From contig NZ_CP045295.1 of NCBI RefSeq assembly GCF_009363095.1, positions 620,001 to 684,000 on the forward strand: 64,000 bases of DNA, given 5' to 3'. This stretch comes from Paenibacillus cellulositrophicus (GTDB lineage: Bacteria > Bacillota > Bacilli > Paenibacillales > Paenibacillaceae). The translations under genes were made by a program, and so were the position numbers. Below, one piece after another: positions 9,277-18,374 of this stretch (positions within the stretch are counted from its first letter, which is position 1; each line of letters opens with the position of its first letter). The notes under the pieces are model-generated. The model worked only from the letters and a program-made list of their open reading frames with translations. It was not told the origin of the DNA and did not search any database.

Positions 9277-10720
9277 TGGGGGTATCCACAATTAAACCGA
9301 TGATTTTCGGAATTCCGCTCGTATCGCGAACTTCGAAACCGTCTTGGAGCTGGGTCGTCATCGAGCTGTAATCGGAACCGGAAGCGGACGCCGACTCGAA
9401 ATTGAACGGGCCGATGCCAAACGTTGCTTTGGCGGACCATTGGGTTTGCGTCGTTGTGTTGGTCCAGTCTTTGGATGAGAATCTCAAGTAAGGCGCGTAT
9501 CCTAGGACGACTCCCTTGACGACGATATTCATAAGTCCGGATTCGTCCCAGAGCGGTTTACCTGCAAACATGCTGCCCTGCGGCCAGTTGGTGTAATCCT
9601 TATACGTGGACAGCAGTCCTTCGAAGAACCAATCCCCCGGGTTGATATTCACGGTAATCACATCTTGATAAGTGATCAGAATATCGTAAGAATAATCCTC
9701 TTTAAACTGTGTGGATCCGGAATCATTGGTGCTCCCGCCAAGCCAGAACCAGTCGATGGGGATGCCCACGTTGGCACTGAATTTCCATGAGCTGTCCCTT
9801 TCGGTCTGCTGCTGATCATTTAATGCGATTTGTACGTTTGCCTGCTCAGCGAACAGCGGACCTCCGTTCTTCGTTGCGATGCCATTTTGCTTGATAAGCC
9901 ATTGCCGGACGTCTTTAAGTTCGCTCGTTTTAAACCGGGGAACACTTGCTGTCGTATCGTTCTCCTTGATCGTCATTTGGAACTGAGCCGTTTTTTGCAG
10001 CTCATCCGCAGAGTGAGGCTCGAAAGGATCGGCGAGTGCGACCGCTTCGGTCGCATCGGCCAGCTCCTGGTAGCCGGGTCCGAACTTTTTCAGCAGCAGG
10101 GCGTTCAGCTGTTCAGTCATTCCGCCAAGCAGGGCGCCGTATGTCGTTTGCAGCGATTCTACCTTTGCCTTATAATCTTCGGTTCCCATTTGCTGGGTTC
10201 GGAAGTTAGCCCAGGTCGGATCCGGCGGGTTGGTAAAATACACGCTGCATGCTTTTCCCGTTGAATCGAGCTCCGCACAAACTTCGTTCAGCCAGTCCGA
10301 ATAGATGCCTTGGTTGATTTTGGAAATGTCGCTGCTGAGGAGCGCGATTTTTGACCGGAGATCCTCGATTTGCGTGTCCAGCGGATCGCCCGATCCCCCG
10401 CCGGAAGACGAGCCGCCGCTTCCCGAATCGCCGCTGCCGGCAGGGACGATATCCCGGACCCATTGCTGGTAAATATCGAACAGCTTATTATTGAACGCGC
10501 CGCTCCACGTTAACCCCCAGGAAGGGATCGTATTGCCTACATTATAGGCGTCCGTCAGAGCGACGACTTCAGTCTCGCTGCCCAGATGGGAGTCCACCCG
10601 TCCGGCCGCCGCTATGAAATTTTTCGGATCGCTGCCCGGCAGATGCCCGGATATCGCTTGAACGAACAATTGCCAAAAACGTGCCTGGTCCTGCGCCACC
10701 GCATTATTGCTCATCACCAT
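9269..10720 (-). CDS. Unknown 483-residue protein (second gene of unknown unit)
   Basis: Not recognised. The N-terminal 90 residues are helical and Trp-rich. A Gly/Ser linker at about 94-111 is followed by a predicted coiled segment (TQIEDLRSKIALLSSDISKI). The C-terminal 230 residues look beta-rich, with alternating hydrophobics and NINPGDWFFEGLLS, then FGIGPFNFESASAS near the end. There is no signal peptide or membrane segment. The amphipathic Ser/Gly-rich strands resemble those of beta-pore or lectin-like proteins, but this is impression only. The start ATG overlaps the previous stop (TAATG) and has GGGGAGG four bases upstream. Confidence 0.72.
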   Translation of the reverse strand: MVMSNNAVAQDQARFWQLFVQAISGHLPGSDPKNFIAAAGRVDSHLGSETEVVALTDAYNVGNTIPSWGLTWSGAFNNKLFDIYQQWVRDIVPAGSGDSGSGGSSSGGGSGDPLDTQIEDLRSKIALLSSDISKINQGIYSDWLNEVCAELDSTGKACSVYFTNPPDPTWANFRTQQMGTEDYKAKVESLQTTYGALLGGMTEQLNALLLKKFGPGYQELADATEAVALADPFEPHSADELQKTAQFQMTIKENDTTASVPRFKTSELKDVRQWLIKQNGIATKNGGPLFAEQANVQIALNDQQQTERDSSWKFSANVGIPIDWFWLGGSTNDSGSTQFKEDYSYDILITYQDVITVNINPGDWFFEGLLSTYKDYTNWPQGSMFAGKPLWDESGLMNIVVKGVVLGYAPYLRFSSKDWTNTTTQTQWSAKATFGIGPFNFESASASGSDYSSMTTQLQDGFEVRDTSGIPKIIGLIVDTPNG

Positions 10721-12162
10721 TACGCCTCCCCAAACAGCTCAGCTAAGCCCTCAAATTCGTTTTCCTCATTGCCTTGAATTTTATCGTCAACCGGATTTGG
10801 ATCCTCTTGAACATTTTCCTCGTTTTGATTGATTTCTCCGTTTTCGTTCATGTTTTCAATGCCTTGCTCCATCGCCTGAACATCGCTTGCCGGCGGCAGC
10901 TGCTCGTTATTAATGAAGTCGAGTCCCTGCTCATTGTTGAAATTTTCCGGCTGCACATTGTCGATATTGTCCACAAACGAACCGTTCTCCTCGAGTGCTT
11001 TCGGATCACTGGATTCCTTGATTTCCTCTTTGGTGCTGTCGAGCTTCTTCTCGACTTCCGGTTTATTCGGTTCGTTCGGCTTTTTGATTTTTTCTACGAA
11101 TTCCGATATAGCCTTAAACCGCTTAGGCACAGAGGCGATGAAATCCACGACGAACACCGCAGCCATAAAGTAACCGAGGTATTTCATCGCTTTATCAACG
11201 ACGGACAGCTGTACGGATGGCGGAGTAGGGCACGATTTCCGATTTCCGTCGTGACTGCCCGAAGAACCTTCCGGCGGCTTGCCGATCCGTCCAAATATGC
11301 TTTCCTTCTTTTCAGTGCCGTCGCTGTTGGAATACGTAATCGTACCGAAAAACTCATTGCCGACGTATGCATCTTTATCGTCTTTGGCTGCCCGGGTAAC
11401 CTGACTGAATGTCAGCTGACCCGAATGATTCACCGTAAAGTCATCCTTCGTCCAGCTGAGTACGCCGTCCTTGTAAGTGACTTTATTCAAGTCTTTATCC
11501 AGCATATCGCTGCCAATCGAGATCCCATCGAGGCTGTCGTAAATAATGACTACGGGTCCCGTATCCGTTTTGCCGTCGGATGTGGTCATAACCGTATTGC
11601 CATAAATACCTGTCCAGAACTTCATGTCTACATTCCGCATCGCTTTAAAAGAAGCGTTGACCTGCTTCGCGGTACATGTATAGCCGTGCTGAGCCAGGAA
11701 TTGATCCGGCGCCGACGTATCGGTATCCGTTGCCTTTTGCATCGCATCCTGCCAGCCGGCCAGAAGCGCGGTCTTCGCCAGGATGTCCTGGACGAAACGG
11801 TCGGACTCCGCATTCGGTTCGCTTTCCTTCAAATGGTCTTCGTAAAAATCGGTACGGGTTAGCTCAAGCACATACACTGAAGTGGTTTCATACCCTTTTT
11901 GCGCCAAAAAGTTGTTGATGATTTTGAGCTTTTCCTTATATACGGTCTCTTTGTCGCTGCCGGCCGGGGGATTCGCGTCGATTTTCGATTTGATATTGGC
12001 CAAGAGCGAAGTCCACTGCTGCTTCAGCACCTGGTTGACCTGCAGGTCAGATAAGAACAGCATCGCGTCCGCCTGCATTTTCAGCTTATCCGGATCCGTC
12101 GTATTTGGATCAAAGATTGAACCAGCGTCCGTTCCGTTTAAATTGGTGTTCACCGTCGTCAC
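10720..12162 (-). CDS. Unknown 480-residue protein with Nif11-like helices, beta domain, one TM segment and acidic tail
   Basis: First gene of the unknown unit. Two copies of a FLAQ(K/H)GY..T motif occur near residues 85 and 154; this resembles the end of Nif11-type leader helices, though I cannot confirm the family. Residues about 175-310 form a beta-rich region starting WTGIYGNTV. One membrane segment lies at about 329-348. The last 115 residues are strongly acidic and Asn/Glu/Pro-rich, likely disordered. There is no N-terminal signal peptide. The start follows AAGGAGG. It is translationally coupled to the 483-residue gene. A membrane-anchored partner or scaffold is possible. Confidence 0.72.
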   Translation of the reverse strand: MTTVNTNLNGTDAGSIFDPNTTDPDKLKMQADAMLFLSDLQVNQVLKQQWTSLLANIKSKIDANPPAGSDKETVYKEKLKIINNFLAQKGYETTSVYVLELTRTDFYEDHLKESEPNAESDRFVQDILAKTALLAGWQDAMQKATDTDTSAPDQFLAQHGYTCTAKQVNASFKAMRNVDMKFWTGIYGNTVMTTSDGKTDTGPVVIIYDSLDGISIGSDMLDKDLNKVTYKDGVLSWTKDDFTVNHSGQLTFSQVTRAAKDDKDAYVGNEFFGTITYSNSDGTEKKESIFGRIGKPPEGSSGSHDGNRKSCPTPPSVQLSVVDKAMKYLGYFMAAVFVVDFIASVPKRFKAISEFVEKIKKPNEPNKPEVEKKLDSTKEEIKESSDPKALEENGSFVDNIDNVQPENFNNEQGLDFINNEQLPPASDVQAMEQGIENMNENGEINQNEENVQEDPNPVDDKIQGNEENEFEGLAELFGEA

Positions 12163-12323
12163 TTTTAAATTCCTCCTTCGATTCGGTTATGCTCTCAACG
12201 CCTCCATCATAACGGGCATTCCTTGCTGTCGATAAGTGACTGAAGTGTACATTTTGTCATATGACCGGGATATGACGAAAGTAACTGTTCGAGATTCTGG
12301 TTCACCGATATACTTATGGAGAT

Positions 12324-12357
12324 AAAAAACACCGCTTCCTTTGAAGAGGAAACGGTG
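12324..12357 (-). terminator. Terminator after response regulator
   Basis: Minus-strand stem CACCGTTTCCT / AGGAAGCGGTG with one mismatch pair, followed by six T. It lies 22 bp past the response-regulator stop, so the unit starting at 12162 has its own promoter in the gap. Confidence 0.85.
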
Positions 12358-12378
12358 CTGGTGAGAAGTTCATTTTCA

Positions 12379-13032
12379 TTAGTTTACAGCCTCCAAGGCA
12401 TGCTTCAGCAGCAGGATGGCCTTGGTCCGGTCATTCGTCCCGATTTTCTCATAAATCACGCTGATATAGTTTTTCACCGTCCCTTCGGTGATGTACAGCG
12501 TATCGGCAATTTCCCGGTTGTTCTTATGTGCTGTAATCAGCTTGGCGATCTCAAGCTCCCTCGGGGTCAGCCCATAATCGATTCCGGGCTGCCTGGGGGC
12601 TGCTGCTGTGCGCATACGGGCAGCAAACTTGGCCGCCAGCTTGGAGGGCAGCATCAGCTCGCCCCGAACCGCCTCTTTCAATGAATGAATCAGTTTGTCG
12701 GATGAGAAGTCTTTGAGCAGGTAGCCGGACGCTCCGCTGGCAAGACCCTCGATAATATAATCTTCATTGGTAAACGTCGTTAAAATCAGAACAATCGTCT
12801 CCGGGCTAGACTCCTTAATCAGCCGGGTCGCCGTAATCCCGTTCATCACCGGCATTTCGATATCCATCAACACGAGCTGCGGCCTCAAGCTCTTAGTAAG
12901 CTCATAGGCGGTTTGGCCGTTGTCGGTTGTCGCTACAACCTCTATATCGGATTCCAGATTAAGTATAGTCTCAAGGCCTTCCCGCACAAGCGTCTGATCT
13001 TCTGCGATAAGTATCGTTAGTTTTGACATCAT
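12379..13032 (-). CDS. Response regulator, NarL/LuxR family
   Basis: 217 residues. The receiver domain (1-120) has the acidic pair in IAEDQ, the phospho-Asp in LVLMDIEMP (about 55) and the Thr/Lys switch residues. The C-terminal LuxR helix-turn-helix reads LTPRELEIAKLITAHKNNREIADTLYITEGTVKNYISVIYEKI. The gene overlaps the sensor kinase stop codon, with a GGGAGG site inside the last kinase codons; either of two adjacent ATGs may be used. It is the cognate partner of the HisKA_3 module of that kinase. Target genes are unknown; the unit at 12162-8683 is the nearest candidate. Confidence 0.95.
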   Translation of the reverse strand: MMSKLTILIAEDQTLVREGLETILNLESDIEVVATTDNGQTAYELTKSLRPQLVLMDIEMPVMNGITATRLIKESSPETIVLILTTFTNEDYIIEGLASGASGYLLKDFSSDKLIHSLKEAVRGELMLPSKLAAKFAARMRTAAAPRQPGIDYGLTPRELEIAKLITAHKNNREIADTLYITEGTVKNYISVIYEKIGTNDRTKAILLLKHALEAVN

Positions 13033-16000
13033 TGATCCTCCCTTCTACTTGGCAGTGTGAGCACCAATAGGCAGCCTGCACCTTCATTGGTGCCGATCCG
13101 GAAGGTTCCACCCCTTCGGCGGATCGTTTGCCGCATCATGGTCAGACCGAAACCAAGCCGATCCGATGCAAATGGCAAGCCGTTGTTCTCCAGGGTGAAC
13201 CGGACCGAGCCGTCCTCTTCCACCAGCTCGAACCGAAAATGCGTACACCGGCCATGCCTGATGCCGTTCGTGATTCCTTCCTGCAGCGCATGGCGGATCA
13301 GCTTTTCCGCTTCCGGCTCCAGACGGCCATCCGTGATTTCAATGATGTGCTCCAGTGTCACCCCAGCGTATTTTTCCGAATCTTCTACGATCTGCAGCAG
13401 GGAATCCTGGAACGAGGATGCGGCCGCTGCTTCCTCGCCCAGCATATGTACCGAATTCCTCATTTCATGGAGCCCTTTGCGAACCAATTCTGACGCTAGA
13501 TTCAACTTGTTGACCGATTCAGGGGCGCTCATGGATAACATTTTCAGACCGGCTTGAAGCTGAACGATGCTCGCCGTAAGAATATGCCCCACATGATCGT
13601 GGATTTCACCGGCAATCCGGTTGCGCTCGGCGAGGACCGAGACTTCGGACATCGCTCTTGCCCGCTCCTCAAGCGAATGCTCCAGCTCAATCGTTCTTGC
13701 TTCAACCTCGCGCTCCAGGGTCTGGTTCCAGCGGACCAGCTGCAGATGCAATTCCAGCCTGGCCAGCAGCTCCTGTTTGTCGACAGGCTTCACAAGATAA
13801 TCGTTGCCGCCATGCTCAAAGCCTGCAACGAGGTCGGTCATTTGACTCTTGGCGCTGAGGAAAATCATCGGCAGCTCCCCGGAATTGTAATGCCGGCGTA
13901 TCTCTTGGCCCACCTGAAGCCCCGACACAAACGGCATCATCACATCCAGCAGAGCGATGTCCGGCTTGTAGCCGTTCCTGATCCATTCCACGGCTTCTTG
14001 CCCGCTTCCCGTTGACTTAAGAGCATATTTCCCTCCGAGAAATTGCAGCAGCACCTGGACGTTGATCGGGTCGTCATCGACGATAAGCACTGAAGGCAGA
14101 TGTATCCGGGCTTCCGCGGGTTCCGCGGTTGTCCGGATCATGCTCCAATCCGTATGCCGATCCTGCACCGCGGTGTTCTGTGAAGGGAGCGCCGTCCTCG
14201 GTTGTATCCGCGGCGTTTGCGGCATCGCCAGCGGAAGTGAAAAGCTGAACGTTGAGCCTTCGCCCAATTTGGACACCACTTCAATCTCGCCTTCATGCAG
14301 TTCAATCAGCTTCTTCGTAATAGACAGCCCAATACCGGTTCCGCCCTGCTGAGGACCGTTCATGGGATGGACCTGCTCAAACGATTCGAAAATGCGGGAC
14401 AAGTCCGACTCAGCAATGCCGATTCCCGAATCCTTGATCTGAATTTTGGCTTGACCGTGCGACTTGCGTCCCGTGATCGTGACGGTTCCGGATTCCGTAT
14501 ACGCAATGGCATTGCCGATCAAGTTATGCAATATTTGCTGGAGCCTGTTCTCGTCCGCTATTACATACAGATCGTCCGGCAGCTTATTTTCCATATGGAG
14601 TCCCTTGTTTACTGCCAGAGGCTTAAGGACTTGAAGGGTCAGGTCGACGGCAAGGCGCAAATCCACCGTCACTTTGTGCAAAGTAATCTCCTGGTGTTTG
14701 AGCTTAGAGAAATCCAGGATGTCGTTCACCAGATGGGCCAGCCTTTGCCCGCTGATTTTCATGAGCCGCAGCAGCTCGATCACGGGCAGAGGGAGCTTGC
14801 CGGAGCTTCCGTCGATCAGCGAATCCGCCAGTCCGATAATGCCATGCAGCGGTGTCCGGAGTTCATGGGATGTTTTGGCTAGAAATTCATCTTTCAGCTT
14901 ATCCAGTGTCAACAAGCGCTCTGATAAGCTCTCGACCTGGGAGAAAGCACGGGAAAATTTTTTGGATATAAGCAGGGATTGCATAAAAACAAAGCTAAGT
15001 ACGCCAAATTGCAGCAGTGCCGGGGTATCCAGAATGCCTTTCCGGTTCAGCGTATCATTCAGTGCGGTCACGAAGATCAAACTAAACCCGAGGATGAGCA
15101 GCAGAGACCCTTCCTGGCGCTGACGGGCGATCCGGTAAGAAGCATAAATGGCGTACAGCACGAGGCCAATCGAATAAATCTCAAAGGGCAGCAGCGAATA
15201 ATCGTAAATCCGTATATCCGTGGTAAGCACAAGCAAAGTCAAGATGAGGGTGAACATTTGGGTAACGCGTCGAACGGAACGCGACAAATATTGAGGAAAC
15301 AAATAATAAATAAATGAGATCAAGAAAAACTCGCCCACGTAAACCGTTAAATAGGAGGCTTTGGCGAACCATTCCCACGAAAAACCGGGAAGGATCTCCA
15401 GAATGTATCTCGAACCGACCAGCATCGTTCGAAAGGCGATGCACATGCAGAACAACCCGAAATACAGCGGGGTAACATCTTTTCGCCTGAATCCATACAA
15501 GAACAGATGGTAGACTCCCATGACAAGCAGCGCCCCGATAACCAGGCTGTCCTGAACCAGCTCTCCTGACCTCTCCTTCCGAAGCAGCTTGGCATCTCCC
15601 AGCTCGAGAGAATTGTTGATTCCTCCCTTGGGATAAGTGAAATTGGACACCTGGATCAGCAGTGTCAAGCTCCCTTCCGGGCTGGGTCTAACCGGTACGA
15701 CGATGGAGGCACCATACTTTGGAGATGTGTTTTCGGGCGTCGTTCCGGGTTGTCCGGATGAAGCCTCAAGTTCGTCATTCACCCACAAAGCGTAAGAAGA
15801 ATACACATTCCGCAGTTTAATGGCCACATCATCCGACGGGTGAAGCCCGCGAATCACCATACGATACGTTGCATAGCCGTCCGCCGGAAGCGGTGATCCG
15901 TTCAGCCTGTGATTCGTCCAGTAGCCGGGAACTTCCACATATCCGCTGACCTCCGGTGATGTTGCGCTCTGCATATCCTCCGGCCAGAGGAGCTGCTTCC

Positions 16001-16184
16001 AGTAAAATTCCCAAGTCCCATTCAGTTCGATGGATCCGTCGCTTCTAAAGTCCCATCCGGAGAGCTGCATTTCGCCGTTCTTCACAGTCAGCGAAGACGA
16101 AGCGGAGATTACCGCCGGATTCCAGGCTGCAGTGAAGACCAGCACAGCAAATACGGCAGCCCTGATGCGGCGACGCCAACTCAT
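13029..16184 (-). CDS. Hybrid sensor histidine kinase with 7TM-DISM input and two kinase modules
   Basis: 1051 residues. In order: signal sequence (1-28); extracytoplasmic beta-sandwich like 7TMR-DISM input domains (about 30-200); seven membrane helices (about 208-415); HisKA with the phosphoacceptor in SHELRTPLHGIIGL (His about 438) and an HATPase with GGTGIGLSITKKL; a receiver domain with DIALLDVMMP (Asp about 745); then a second, NarL-type dimerisation/acceptor domain, RNRIAGEIHDHVGH (His about 863), with its own ATPase (GFGLTMM). Two separate kinases around one receiver suggest an internal relay feeding the downstream NarL-type regulator. It is ATGA-coupled to both neighbours. The signal is unknown, perhaps carbohydrate or envelope-derived. 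Confidence 0.93.
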   Translation of the reverse strand: MSWRRRIRAAVFAVLVFTAAWNPAVISASSSLTVKNGEMQLSGWDFRSDGSIELNGTWEFYWKQLLWPEDMQSATSPEVSGYVEVPGYWTNHRLNGSPLPADGYATYRMVIRGLHPSDDVAIKLRNVYSSYALWVNDELEASSGQPGTTPENTSPKYGASIVVPVRPSPEGSLTLLIQVSNFTYPKGGINNSLELGDAKLLRKERSGELVQDSLVIGALLVMGVYHLFLYGFRRKDVTPLYFGLFCMCIAFRTMLVGSRYILEILPGFSWEWFAKASYLTVYVGEFFLISFIYYLFPQYLSRSVRRVTQMFTLILTLLVLTTDIRIYDYSLLPFEIYSIGLVLYAIYASYRIARQRQEGSLLLILGFSLIFVTALNDTLNRKGILDTPALLQFGVLSFVFMQSLLISKKFSRAFSQVESLSERLLTLDKLKDEFLAKTSHELRTPLHGIIGLADSLIDGSSGKLPLPVIELLRLMKISGQRLAHLVNDILDFSKLKHQEITLHKVTVDLRLAVDLTLQVLKPLAVNKGLHMENKLPDDLYVIADENRLQQILHNLIGNAIAYTESGTVTITGRKSHGQAKIQIKDSGIGIAESDLSRIFESFEQVHPMNGPQQGGTGIGLSITKKLIELHEGEIEVVSKLGEGSTFSFSLPLAMPQTPRIQPRTALPSQNTAVQDRHTDWSMIRTTAEPAEARIHLPSVLIVDDDPINVQVLLQFLGGKYALKSTGSGQEAVEWIRNGYKPDIALLDVMMPFVSGLQVGQEIRRHYNSGELPMIFLSAKSQMTDLVAGFEHGGNDYLVKPVDKQELLARLELHLQLVRWNQTLEREVEARTIELEHSLEERARAMSEVSVLAERNRIAGEIHDHVGHILTASIVQLQAGLKMLSMSAPESVNKLNLASELVRKGLHEMRNSVHMLGEEAAAASSFQDSLLQIVEDSEKYAGVTLEHIIEITDGRLEPEAEKLIRHALQEGITNGIRHGRCTHFRFELVEEDGSVRFTLENNGLPFASDRLGFGLTMMRQTIRRRGGTFRIGTNEGAGCLLVLTLPSRREDQ

Positions 16185-16810
16185 GCACGAAACGAAGAGG
16201 CGTCCAAGTAAATTTCGTCGCCGAGTCTGGCGTTTCCAAGCAATGACAAACGATGCTTCGATGTGAAATCTCTAGGTTCGTAACTGTTAGGCGCTTTGGT
16301 GGAGGACAGCAGCTTGAGCTGGATATACGTTTCAGCTAACAATTTGCTGCAAAAGAAGTCGCGGAAAGAAGAAGTTATCCCGAACTTTCCCTCTATAATT
16401 TCCCAATACATTCTTTTCTTGTCGGGAAAAACTGCACCATGCACTTCTTCAATGAAGCGATCGAGCATAGCCTGCATCTCCGGTGTACGATCAGTTTGAA
16501 GCTGACGGATTGCGAAAATCGAGTCATAATGGTTCCCGACGTCCGTAGACAGGCGGTCACGAAGCTTAACGAGCTGGGGACCGGATTTCTTGACATGCAG
16601 CCAAGTATCCTCCAGATTATCCAGTGACGTGGATTCCCACAGCAGCGCTTCACCCTCCGGCGCCCGGACCACCATCGCCACGTGCGACCATGGACAATGC
16701 TCAAGCTCTTCGATCCGCTGACTGCCTTTGGCGACGCCGTGTGCCAGCAAAATATCCCCCGTTTGCAGCTTAGGTTCAATTTCTTGATAAGTAACCGTTA
16801 ACAATTTCAT
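16181..16810 (-). CDS. Permuted NlpC/P60-like (YiiX-type) hydrolase
   Basis: 209 residues. It has the circularly permuted papain-like pattern: LQTGDILLAHG near the start, the catalytic His in CPWSHVAMVVR (about 43), an acidic residue in LLWESTS, and the later nucleophile Cys in FFCSKLLAETYIQL (about 157). Members cleave amide or ester bonds in peptides or lipids; the substrate here is not known. No signal peptide is present. It is the first gene of the kinase/regulator operon, its stop overlapping the kinase start by 4 bp, so it may make or process the signal for that kinase (inference). Confidence 0.78.
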   Translation of the reverse strand: MKLLTVTYQEIEPKLQTGDILLAHGVAKGSQRIEELEHCPWSHVAMVVRAPEGEALLWESTSLDNLEDTWLHVKKSGPQLVKLRDRLSTDVGNHYDSIFAIRQLQTDRTPEMQAMLDRFIEEVHGAVFPDKKRMYWEIIEGKFGITSSFRDFFCSKLLAETYIQLKLLSSTKAPNSYEPRDFTSKHRLSLLGNARLGDEIYLDASSFRA

Positions 16811-16953
16811 CCAGACCCCCTGCCGGTATATGAAATACCTAATTTTTTCCTTCCATGTTTATAGTAAACCCAGCCTGACAATTGTCAATAACTTGATAGA
16901 ACTGGGTGTTACCATTACTCCAGAATGCTTCGCAGAGGACGTGAACACGCAGC

Positions 16954-16979
16954 AAAAAAACCGCCTGCGTAGAGGCGGC
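16954..16979 (-). terminator. Terminator after NUDIX gene
   Basis: Minus-strand CCGCCT-ctacgc-AGGCGG followed by seven T, 20 bp past the NUDIX stop codon. Confidence 0.85.
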
Positions 16980-16998
16980 TTCGTTGTCTGGATTAAAC

Positions 16999-17436
16999 TC
17001 AGGACATTTCCCGGATACGCCGCTCCGCATCACGGATTACGCGTGCCATATTCGCGGTCATCATGTTATCGGCTTGATCGAAACCGATGTATTCATAACC
17101 GTCTACCTCCGGCTTCGCCTGACCGCTGTATCGGTCAATAAACATAGAGGTACAGGCCATTTCCTCTATCGGAGGGAGAAATTCCGTTTCCCATAAGAAT
17201 AGATGAAGGTTTTTGGCTCGGTTATACGGGAAAACGCCTAAATCCTTGATTTGATCCGGTAGAATGTTAAGTCCGCTTTCTTCCCGGACTTCCCGGCATG
17301 CGGTCTGCTCCGGTGTCTCTCCCTCCTCCGGCATACCTTTTGGCAGATCATAAAACGTATTGCCCGTGGAATGGCAGGCGAGGAACACGGTACGGTTCGT
17401 GATGATGACTCCGACGGATGTTGCAGGCATATCCAC
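16999..17436 (-). CDS. NUDIX hydrolase
   Basis: 145 residues. The Nudix box is complete: GMPEEGETPEQTACREVREESGL, matching Gx5Ex7REUxEExGU (written here as a single motif at about residues 35-57). Members hydrolyse nucleoside diphosphates linked to another group; LPKG before the box recalls diadenosine-polyphosphate or MutT-like enzymes, but the substrate is not known. Start ATG follows AAAGGAAA. It lies downstream of the ECF sigma gene in the same direction, about 95 bp away. Confidence 0.9.
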   Translation of the reverse strand: MDMPATSVGVIITNRTVFLACHSTGNTFYDLPKGMPEEGETPEQTACREVREESGLNILPDQIKDLGVFPYNRAKNLHLFLWETEFLPPIEEMACTSMFIDRYSGQAKPEVDGYEYIGFDQADNMMTANMARVIRDAERRIREMS

Positions 17437-17531
17437 ATTTTCCTTTCCTGGCGTGGATTATTTATTTTATCCATACGATGCTGCTGTATAAGTATCTATT
17501 CTAACCGTTTCTGAGTGATTATTATCGTTTT

Positions 17532-18071
17532 TCAAATCCCCGCAAAGTTCATTCTCATTGAGTTCATCCAATCCGCAAGTACGCCCCTTGCCCGATGCAG
17601 CCTTGCCCTGACGGCGCCTTCCGAAATTTCAAGGATTTCCGCGATTTGCTTGACCGACAGGTCCTGATAATAAAACAAATGCACAACCAGTCTTAGCGTA
17701 TCGTTTAACCGGTCAACAGCCTCCTGCAGGTCGCTCGTTTGATGATCTGCGCCATGAGCAGCGATTGGGTAGTTCGTTTCAGGAAGCTCACCCATCACGA
17801 TGGTTCGTTTTCGGAGCCGCAGCACTTGATTGCATTCGTTGATCAAAATCCGGATGATCCAAGTATTGAAAAATTCGTGCTTCTTCAACGTATTTAATGA
17901 CTTATATGCCTTAAGCAGCGTTTCCTGGATTGCATCCGCACAATCCTCGTCACGCTTCACAATAGACTTGGCCAAGCCGTACAGCCGTGATTCCAGTTGG
18001 CGTATAAGCTTGACAAAAGTATCGAGATCGCCCTCTTGAGCTTTTTTGACATCCACTACCATATCCAGCAA
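17532..18071 (-). CDS. ECF sigma factor (sigma-70 family)
   Basis: About 179 residues. Region 2 reads LESRLYGLAKSIVKRDEDCADAIQETLLKAYKSL and FNTWIIRILINECNQVLR; region 4 reads LNDTLRLVVHLFYYQDLSVKQIAEILEISEGAVRARLHRAR. I chose a TTG start at 18071 because AAGGAGAG lies 8 bp before it; an upstream TTG and a downstream ATG are alternatives. No anti-sigma gene follows, which is unusual for this class. The divergent secreted-protein gene at 18375 has a near-perfect ECF promoter and is a likely target. Confidence 0.92.
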   Translation of the reverse strand: MLDMVVDVKKAQEGDLDTFVKLIRQLESRLYGLAKSIVKRDEDCADAIQETLLKAYKSLNTLKKHEFFNTWIIRILINECNQVLRLRKRTIVMGELPETNYPIAAHGADHQTSDLQEAVDRLNDTLRLVVHLFYYQDLSVKQIAEILEISEGAVRARLHRARGVLADWMNSMRMNFAGI

Positions 18072-18293
18072 ATTGTTTTCTCTCCTTTTCAAGCAGCATC
18101 ATTAAGATGGATCGGCCGCATAAAGCGTGATTTGGATTTGACACCAATACAAAGGACCAGCCGAGACGCTTTCTGCAGCTTGCGCTCCTTCGCGATTTAG
18201 AATCGGAAAGCAAACTTTCCTTTTATGCGAAGCAGCTTCTCCCCTTGATTTAAGTTATAAATTCAATAAATATTTATAAAAAAATCCATATCT

Positions 18294-18322
18294 TGAAACA
18301 TTTTCATATTTAACGACGTCTA
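18294..18322 (+). promoter_or_regulatory. ECF-type promoter of secreted protein gene
   Basis: TGAAAC (18294-18299), a 17-bp spacer, then CGTCTA (18317-18322), 52 bp before the start of the secreted-protein gene. This closely matches known ECF promoters of firmicutes (TGAAAC near -35, CGTC near -10). An ECF sigma gene lies divergently next to it. Confidence 0.78.
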
Positions 18323-18374
18323 GTGCATGAATACCAAACCATTTGGATACAAGACACAGGAGGGAAAACAACAA

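Noticed and set aside
10774..11862. 362-residue plus-strand frame
   Set aside because: Fully antisense to the 480-residue gene; it mirrors the acidic repeats and has no ribosome site or family match.
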